Origin: Clostridia bacterium
GTDB taxonomy: Bacteria; Bacillota; Clostridia; Oscillospirales; CAG-382
Assembly (NCBI GenBank): GCA_017466805.1
Contig: JAFTTN010000015.1
Location: 1 to 37,091 of the forward strand
Length of the DNA stretch: 37,091 nt
Direction: 5' to 3'
Below the pieces are notes generated by a model. It saw only the letters and a list, made by a program, of their open reading frames with translations, did no database searches and was not told where the DNA came from. Of the stretch, positions 31,887 to 37,091 are shown piece after piece. The position numbers and the translations under genes were made by a program. Numbering within the stretch: the stretch's first letter is position 1; each line of letters opens with the position of its first letter.

Positions 31887-31927
31887 ATATACAAAACACA
31901 GCTTTTATATAGAGAGAAAGGGTTTTT

Positions 31928-32764
31928 ATGGGTATACTCGAAGCGATAATATACGGAATAATCCAAGGCATAGCCGAATTTTTGCCTGTATCCAGCTCGG
32001 GACATCTTGCGCTGGCGCAAAACTTCTTCGGCACGCAGACCGAAAGCGGCTTTACCTTTAACATTGCACTTCATCTTGCTACGCTCGTTTCGGTTTGTAT
32101 AGTTTTCCGAAGCGACGTGCTTATGCTTATAAAAGGCTTTTTCTCGCTTGCAAAAAAGCTGTTCACCGGCAAAATCAAGCAGGGCTTGAACAGCGGCGAA
32201 AGGCTGTTTCTTATGCTTTGCATCGCAACACTGCCGCTTATTCCGGTAAAGCTTTTGGGGCTTGACGAGGCTGTCGAGGCGTTGAGCGGTGTTTCGTGGG
32301 CGATAGGCCTGCTGCTTATTTTTAACGGTCTTATGCTTGTTTTGAGCGACAGATTGCGAAGCAAGAGCGCGACGGCGGAAAACGGCGGATATCTTCGCCC
32401 GCTCGGTGTTGGCGTTATGCAGGCGTTGATAGGTATATTCCCGGGTATTTCACGCTCCGGCTCTACCATTACCGGCGGCAGAATATTCGGTTACACGCGT
32501 GAGGAAGCGGTGCGTTTTTCGTTTTTAATGTCTATCCCCGCAATATTGGGTGCTTGCGTTACCGAGCTGCCCGATATGTTCGAGGAGGGTATTTCGGCAT
32601 CGATGCTCGCGCCCGTATTGGCAGGTGCGGTTACCGCCGCGGTTGTCGGATTTTTCGCAATAAAGCTTTTGCAATATCTCACGAAGAACAAAAGCTTCAC
32701 GTTTTTTGCAGTTTACTGTATTATTATAGGCGTCTGTGCGGTTATCGCGGACGTATTGATGTAA
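31928..32764 (+). CDS. uppP: Undecaprenyl-diphosphatase
   Basis: This 278-residue integral membrane protein recycles the wall lipid carrier by removing one phosphate from undecaprenyl diphosphate, which also gives bacitracin tolerance. Both BacA/UppP motifs are present. GIIQGIAEFLPVSSSGH (10-26) contains the catalytic glutamate and serines. GIFPGISRSGSTITGG (about 168-183) contains the conserved arginine. About eight hydrophobic helices are visible. AAAGGG precedes the ATG. It is 13 bases ahead of ftsK and probably in the same transcript. Confidence 0.95.
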   Translation: MGILEAIIYGIIQGIAEFLPVSSSGHLALAQNFFGTQTESGFTFNIALHLATLVSVCIVFRSDVLMLIKGFFSLAKKLFTGKIKQGLNSGERLFLMLCIATLPLIPVKLLGLDEAVEALSGVSWAIGLLLIFNGLMLVLSDRLRSKSATAENGGYLRPLGVGVMQALIGIFPGISRSGSTITGGRIFGYTREEAVRFSFLMSIPAILGACVTELPDMFEEGISASMLAPVLAGAVTAAVVGFFAIKLLQYLTKNKSFTFFAVYCIIIGVCAVIADVLM

Positions 32765-32777
32765 AAAGGAGTCTGTT

Positions 32778-35201
32778 GTGGCAGATAAGAAAAAAAGCAA
32801 GGCGTCTAAAGCAAGCGCGAAGAAGCAAAGCGCGCCCAAGCAAACGCAGATAAAGGTAGACCGCAGCGAAATAATACGCTGGGCGGTCGGTTTCGTTGCG
32901 TTTTTTATAATACTTACCTTTTTCCCGTTTATGAACAACGGCTGGTTCGGCAGTGCGATTTCGACCTTTTTAAAGGGACTTTTCGGGCCGATGTATTACG
33001 TTGTGCCGTTTCTTATTTTAATTATCGATATTTTTTGGGGCAAGGACCATGCGAACAACGTCGCAAGGACCAAATATTTGCTGTATTTTCTTGAATTCGT
33101 ATTCATATCGCTCGTGGTGCAGGTTGCCGTAGCGGGCGGTGACGAAATGGCACTGCGCGACCTTTATCCGAAGGGTATCGAGCTTCAGAGCGCGGGGCTT
33201 ATAAGCGGTGCGGTGGCAATGCTGTTTATAAAGCTTATCGGTGCGACCGCTTCGATGGTGCTTGCAATACTCGGTATATTCATATGCACGGTGCTGCTTT
33301 GCGGCACCACTCCCAAGGATACGGTTATGGCTATTGTGAACTATTTCCGTGACGCCGCAGAGCGTGCAAGGGAGGAGCGCGAGGAAGAGGATGAGGAAAT
33401 CCCCGAGCCTGCGCCCAAGCGCAAAAAGAAGGAAGCGCAAGCAGAGCTTCCCGAGCCGTTGCCCGCAGACCCCGCCGAAGAGGAAGAAAACGGCGGATAC
33501 GAGCTTATTTCGGAATACGACGCGAGCAGCGACACCGAAATCGGCGGAGCATTACCCGAGGACCCGCAGGGAGATGGCGACGAGCTTCCGTTTGAGCCCG
33601 ATCCGATTCCCGAGCCGGTTCCCGAAACCATTCCCGAAATTATAGAGGAAGGCGACGAAGAGGAGCTTTGTCTTGAACCTATAGAGGACACACCTTACGT
33701 CTTCCCGCCCATATCGCTTCTTACCGCAGACAGCGGCAACGGAAGCGGCGGCCCCACCGGCGCGGAGGTCGAGCGCACCAGCAGAAAGCTCGAGGAGGTT
33801 TTGGCAAGCTTTAACGTTAAGGCAAAGGTTGTTAATTCCACCTACGGTCCTACCGTTACCCGCTATGAGCTTCAGCCCGAAACCGGTGTTAGAGTAAAGG
33901 CGATAGCAAATCTTTCCGAGGATATTGCGCTTCACCTTGCGGCTACCGCGGTACGAATCGAAAATATTCCCGGCAAGGCGGCTGTGGGTGTCGAAATCCC
34001 CAACAAATCCACCTCTACGGTGCGTTTGCGCGGACTTATCGATAACCCCATTTTCCGCGAAAACAAGAGCAGGCTTTTCTGTGCGCTCGGCGAAGACGTT
34101 GCGGGCAGTCCGGTTTATCTTGATATTGCAAAAATGCCCCACCTTCTCGTTGCGGGCGCAACCGGTCAGGGTAAATCGGTGTGCATAAACTCGCTTATTA
34201 TCTCTTTGCTTTACCGCAACCACCCGAACGACGTAAAGCTTATACTTATCGACCCGAAAACAGTTGAATTTTCCGATTACAAGGATATTCCGCATCTTCT
34301 CGTTCCGGTTATTAACGACCCGAAGAACGCGGCGGGTACGCTTAATTGGGCGTGCACCGAAATGGAAAACCGCTATAGGCTTATTCAGGAGGTCGGCGCG
34401 CGCGACCTTATGGGATATAACAACGCGGTTGCGAACGACCCCGAGCGCGATTTGCTTCCCCAGATAGTTATATTTATCGATGAGTTTGCCGATTTGATGA
34501 TGACTGCACCCGACGACGTTGAAACCTCGGTTTGCCGTCTTGCGCAAAAGGCGCGTGCTGCAGGCATACACCTCGTTATCGGTACGCAAAGACCCTCGGT
34601 CGACGTTATTACCGGTCTTATCAAGGCAAACATCCCCTCGCGCATTGCGTTGACAACTACGAGCGCGGTCGACTCCCGCACGATTTTGGATATGACGGGT
34701 GCCGAAAAGCTGCTCGGTAAGGGCGATATGCTTTATTACCCTGTCGGCGCGATGAAGCCTTTGCGCGTGCAGGGCGCATTCGTCGACGGTAAGGGCGAGG
34801 TTGCTTCGGTAACTCAGTTTATAAAGGAAGCGGCACACGCACAGTACGATGAAAGCATTATGCAGCAGATCGAGCAGGAAGCAAAGCTTTGCGGCATGAA
34901 GGGCAAGAAGGGCGCGGCGGCTGCCGATTCGGCGGACGATGGCGACGACAAGACCGATCCGATGTTTATGGACGCGATAGAGGTTGCGATAGAATGCGGA
35001 ACCGTTTCTACCTCGCTGCTTCAGCGCAGGCTTTCGCTCGGTTATGCGCGCGCGGCAAGAATTATCGATAAAATGGAGCGCCGCGGATATATAGGCGAGT
35101 TCGATGCCGCAACAAAGAAGCGCAGTATTCTTATCACGCGCGAACAGTTTGCCGAGCTGAAGCTTAACGGCGACGGCAAAAAGGAGGACGGCGATGCGTA
35201 A
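32778..35201 (+). CDS. ftsK: DNA translocase FtsK/SpoIIIE
   Basis: This 807-residue protein moves chromosomal DNA through the septum. A basic N-terminus is followed by about four membrane helices (roughly 30-190), an acidic and proline-rich linker (about 195-300), and the motor. Walker A is GATGQGKS (about 459-466) and Walker B is VIFIDEFADLMM (about 562-573). The C-terminal gamma winged helix (about 725-800, AIECGTVSTSLLQRRLSLGY) reads KOPS/SRS sequences. A GTG start follows AAGGAG. Length matches Bacillus SpoIIIE and SftA-type proteins (about 790 to 950). Which of cell division or sporulation it serves is not decidable from this gene alone. Confidence 0.95.
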   Translation: MADKKKSKASKASAKKQSAPKQTQIKVDRSEIIRWAVGFVAFFIILTFFPFMNNGWFGSAISTFLKGLFGPMYYVVPFLILIIDIFWGKDHANNVARTKYLLYFLEFVFISLVVQVAVAGGDEMALRDLYPKGIELQSAGLISGAVAMLFIKLIGATASMVLAILGIFICTVLLCGTTPKDTVMAIVNYFRDAAERAREEREEEDEEIPEPAPKRKKKEAQAELPEPLPADPAEEEENGGYELISEYDASSDTEIGGALPEDPQGDGDELPFEPDPIPEPVPETIPEIIEEGDEEELCLEPIEDTPYVFPPISLLTADSGNGSGGPTGAEVERTSRKLEEVLASFNVKAKVVNSTYGPTVTRYELQPETGVRVKAIANLSEDIALHLAATAVRIENIPGKAAVGVEIPNKSTSTVRLRGLIDNPIFRENKSRLFCALGEDVAGSPVYLDIAKMPHLLVAGATGQGKSVCINSLIISLLYRNHPNDVKLILIDPKTVEFSDYKDIPHLLVPVINDPKNAAGTLNWACTEMENRYRLIQEVGARDLMGYNNAVANDPERDLLPQIVIFIDEFADLMMTAPDDVETSVCRLAQKARAAGIHLVIGTQRPSVDVITGLIKANIPSRIALTTTSAVDSRTILDMTGAEKLLGKGDMLYYPVGAMKPLRVQGAFVDGKGEVASVTQFIKEAAHAQYDESIMQQIEQEAKLCGMKGKKGAAAADSADDGDDKTDPMFMDAIEVAIECGTVSTSLLQRRLSLGYARAARIIDKMERRGYIGEFDAATKKRSILITREQFAELKLNGDGKKEDGDA

Positions 35202-35613
35202 AACATTTGCTTGTGCATTGCTGTTGCTCTGTTTTCTGCTTTCCGCCTGCTCCGAGGTGAACGAATACGGATTGGTTTACAATTCCGACGGCGGAACGGA
35301 TATCGATTATATTTATTACGACGACGTACGCGTGGTATACGTAGTCGGCGGCTTGATGATGGTCGATATAGACGGCGAAGCGAAGCTGCTTGAAATGGCG
35401 CTTAACGAGGGCGACGTTACGGTTGACGATATTCTTGCTTCGGCGGAGGAAAACGCTGCCGACGGCGATTTGAAGTATACCGAATATCCCGACGGAAGCC
35501 GCGAATATTATTACGAAGGCTTTACCTTGGTTGCGCTGAACACGCATTTGAGCAACCGCGACGTATATTTCGTTCCCACGGGAATGGGATATTACGACGT
35601 AACCAACTCGTAA
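35194..35613 (+). CDS. Small lipoprotein, unknown function
   Basis: This 139-residue protein has a signal peptide with lipobox LLSAC (cysteine at 19) and a mature domain rich in tyrosine and acidic residues (DIDYIYYDDVRVVYVVGG). I do not recognise the family. It overlaps the ftsK end by eight bases, so translation is coupled and the two are cotranscribed. The location outside the membrane is the only clear property. Confidence 0.75.
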   Translation: MRKTFACALLLLCFLLSACSEVNEYGLVYNSDGGTDIDYIYYDDVRVVYVVGGLMMVDIDGEAKLLEMALNEGDVTVDDILASAEENAADGDLKYTEYPDGSREYYYEGFTLVALNTHLSNRDVYFVPTGMGYYDVTNS

Positions 35614-35656
35614 ATACGGCTTGTTCACAAAAATTTAAAAAAATTTAAAAAAAGAA

Positions 35657-35685
35657 TTGATTTTAACGGAATAGTATGGTAAGAT
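35657..35685 (+). promoter_or_regulatory. Probable promoter of the zinc-ribbon membrane protein
   Basis: TTGATT (35657-35662), 17 bases, TAAGAT (35680-35685), 35 bases ahead of the ATG. An A-rich tract with two AAATTTAAAA copies lies directly upstream and could act as an UP element. Confidence 0.6.
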
Positions 35686-35720
35686 AAAATCAAGATTTAA
35701 CCTTTAAGGAGGAAAACACA

Positions 35721-36215
35721 ATGTTTTGTTCACAGTGCGGCATGAACAATGCCGATAACGCTGCTTTCTGTGCAGGCTGCGGAGCACCGCTCGCAAACGA
35801 ACAGCCTGTTGCTCAGGAAGCACCCCAGCAGCCCGAAGCTCCTGTAGTTCAGCAGCCCCAGGGTGATTTCCAGCCCTCTTACACCCCCACTCCCAGCCCC
35901 GAGCTTCCCGGCAAGGGTATGGGTATCGCAGGTATGATTCTCGGTATCGCATCGATTGTTTTGATGTGCTATTTCTATATCGCTCTTCCCTGCGCTATCG
36001 TTGGTCTTATCCTTTCCTGCAGCGCAAACGGCAAGGCTAAGAAGGTTGGCATGAAGAACGGCTGTGCGGTAGCAGGTATCATTACCTCGTCTATCGGTCT
36101 CGGCCTTGGCGTTATTTATCTCTTGCTCGCAGCTATCGGTTTTGCTGCAATTTCCGAAATGGGCTACGATTTGGAAGACTTTATGGAATATATTATCTTC
36201 CACAAATTCTTTTAA
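35721..36215 (+). CDS. Zinc-ribbon and DUF4190 membrane protein
   Basis: This 164-residue protein begins with a zinc ribbon (C3-x2-C6 ... C17-x2-C20, FCSQCG and FCAGCG). A glutamine/proline-rich linker (25-65) follows, then a DUF4190-like membrane part with two to three helices from about 68 to 150 (GIAGMILGIASIVLMC). Such proteins are common in Clostridia and have no known activity; zinc sensing or protein binding in the cytosol is a guess. AAGGAGG gives an excellent ribosome site. The codon bias, promoter and terminator suggest a well expressed single gene. Confidence 0.85.
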   Translation: MFCSQCGMNNADNAAFCAGCGAPLANEQPVAQEAPQQPEAPVVQQPQGDFQPSYTPTPSPELPGKGMGIAGMILGIASIVLMCYFYIALPCAIVGLILSCSANGKAKKVGMKNGCAVAGIITSSIGLGLGVIYLLLAAIGFAAISEMGYDLEDFMEYIIFHKFF

Positions 36216-36230
36216 TTAAAACCTAAAAAT

Positions 36231-36270
36231 AGGGGTTGCTGTGTTCTACGGCAACCTCTGCTTTTATTTT
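36231..36270 (+). terminator. Terminator of the zinc-ribbon gene
   Basis: AGGGGTTGC (36231-36239) pairs with GCAACCTCT (36251-36259, one G-T pair), followed by GCTTTTATTTT. It overlaps the potential GTG at 36241, which supports the later start of the next gene. Confidence 0.85.
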
Positions 36271-36282
36271 GGTGGATTTGCT

Positions 36283-36567
36283 ATGAACGAACAAAACGGA
36301 TACAAATATATAAAAACGCTTGCGGTATGCGCGGTTATGCTTGCGGTTGCGGCGTTTCTCATTTCGGGCACGCTGTGCTATGTTTTTGGGCTTTTGGCAA
36401 TAACCTTTGCTATAATTGCGAAAACGCGGGGATATATCGGTAAAATGCCGGTGGTTGCAATAGTTTTTGCCTGCGTGGCGTTGGTGCTACAGCTGCTTTT
36501 CGATTTGTTTTTCGAATCCTTGCTCGGCAAGGCGTTCGAAATGCTGCTTTCGCAGTTAGGGTGGTAA
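36283..36567 (+). CDS. Small membrane protein, unknown function
   Basis: This 94-residue protein has about three hydrophobic segments (roughly 13-33, 33-50, 57-78) and no known family that I recognise. I chose the ATG at 36283, preceded by GGTGGA, because an earlier GTG would lie in the loop of the upstream terminator. Its stop is three bases before the next start, so the two are probably cotranscribed. Confidence 0.65.
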   Translation: MNEQNGYKYIKTLAVCAVMLAVAAFLISGTLCYVFGLLAITFAIIAKTRGYIGKMPVVAIVFACVALVLQLLFDLFFESLLGKAFEMLLSQLGW

Positions 36568-36570
36568 GCG

Positions 36571-36942
36571 ATGAAACGCCGATTTATCGATATTTTTCTC
36601 GATATATTAAAGGCGGTCTTTATCGCTGCGCTTGCCGTGCCGTCGGTATTTTTGTTTTACCGCGCGGCAGAATCGTATATGTACGACCTTGTTCATTTGG
36701 GCGACGAGGGGTATCACAGCGGATTTGGGCTTTTGGTATTTCTTTCGGTGATATTTTTAATATTCGTCGGGCTGTGTGTGCTTTTGCTTATCGGGCTTGC
36801 AATACTTATAACTCGATTAAGCAAAACCACGCAAAGAAAAAAGAACCATACGCGGTTTTTCCTTTGGCTTTTGCTTGCTCCGCCCGCAAACGTGATGACG
36901 TACGTTACCGCAACGGTTTTAATAACGTTGATTGTAAAATAA
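36571..36942 (+). CDS. Small membrane protein, unknown function
   Basis: This 123-residue protein has four hydrophobic segments, at about 10-29, 50-62, 62-82 and 97-120. A basic loop (KTTQRKKNHTR, about 85-95) divides the last two. It is adjacent to the preceding membrane protein and shares its composition, so the two may form a complex. I do not recognise a family. Confidence 0.65.
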   Translation: MKRRFIDIFLDILKAVFIAALAVPSVFLFYRAAESYMYDLVHLGDEGYHSGFGLLVFLSVIFLIFVGLCVLLLIGLAILITRLSKTTQRKKNHTRFFLWLLLAPPANVMTYVTATVLITLIVK

Positions 36943-36979
36943 AAAGACGACAAGGGCGATGCACCATAGTGATAAATCG

Positions 36980-37087
36980 CCTTAAAATCGCCATTTTTGC
37001 ACAATACTGCATCAAAAATCCGCGATATACGCTCGTATTATCGCGGATTTCTTCTTTGTCTTGCGACAAAACTATCTGATTTTAAGG
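36980..37087. repeat. Hairpin-rich element flanked by short inverted repeats
   Basis: CCTTAAAATC (36980-36989) and its reverse complement GATTTTAAGG (37078-37087) bound about 88 bases. Inside are a perfect 12 bp hairpin AAATCCGCGATA/TATCGCGGATTT (37016-37050) and a second, TTTGTC/GACAAA (37055-37070). The layout resembles a miniature inverted-repeat element or repeated 3' structure. No second copy is in the window and it runs close to the edge, so its borders are uncertain. Confidence 0.55.
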
Positions 37088-37091
37088 TGCG

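Noticed and set aside
33552-34838. Minus-strand frame opposite the FtsK motor domain
   Set aside because: Antisense of conserved Walker motifs; no family pattern of its own.

Overview
The window looks like chromosome of an anaerobic, low-to-mid GC Gram-positive of the class Clostridia, probably an uncultured Oscillospirales/Eubacteriales-type gut or rumen bacterium. The reasons are the holB-ricT gene pair, FtsK/SpoIIIE, CotH and LCP-like families, GGAGG-type ribosome binding sites, TTG/GTG starts, consensus TTGACA-N17-TATAAT promoters, dockerin modules, and an 8-cysteine ferredoxin. I see no rRNA, tRNA, CRISPR array, transposase or phage gene. This is inference from gene content; no marker gene phylogeny was possible.

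Layout. 1-156: a compact array of nested hairpins. 169-4878 (minus): cotH-like kinase with four lamin-tail domains, a VTC-type polyphosphate polymerase and a DUF4956 membrane protein, in one operon. 4966-8007 (minus): glpA-like and glpB-like FAD oxidoreductases plus DUF1667. 8085-9511: a two-helix membrane protein and three small proteins of unknown function. 9508-10735 (minus): type II pantothenate kinase and an HTH protein. 10911-13127 (plus): holB (DNA polymerase III delta') and ricT, the same order as in Bacillus. 13192-26577: a 13 kb block of three very large exported proteins. These are a CHAP + GH25 + dockerin wall hydrolase, a NAGPA phosphodiester glycosidase with repeat modules, and a membrane-anchored subtilisin carrying both a dockerin and a cohesin-like domain. 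26586-27314: trmN6. 27559-30103 (minus): ferredoxin, metY and an LCP-like membrane protein. 30282-31769: an orphan lipoprotein solute-binding protein. 31928-36942 (plus): uppP, ftsK, a lipoprotein, a zinc-ribbon membrane protein and two small membrane proteins. The window ends in another hairpin-rich repeat.

How it fits together. Much of the window concerns the cell envelope: lipid carrier recycling (UppP), possible wall-polymer attachment (LCP-like), wall cutting (CHAP/GH25), phosphodiester-glycoside cleavage (NAGPA), surface proteolysis (S8), and a surface kinase/polyphosphate operon. The most unusual signals are (i) a roughly 110-150 residue domain family recurring six times across the wall hydrolase and the NAGPA protein, apparently without a common name, and (ii) dockerins plus a cohesin-like domain on wall-directed rather than plant-polysaccharide-directed enzymes. 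Together these suggest a non-cellulosomal surface assembly for wall remodelling. That is a hypothesis, not a demonstrated system.

No stretch above 300 bases lacks a gene. The longest gaps (20849-21135 and 27315-27558) are described in the feature list.
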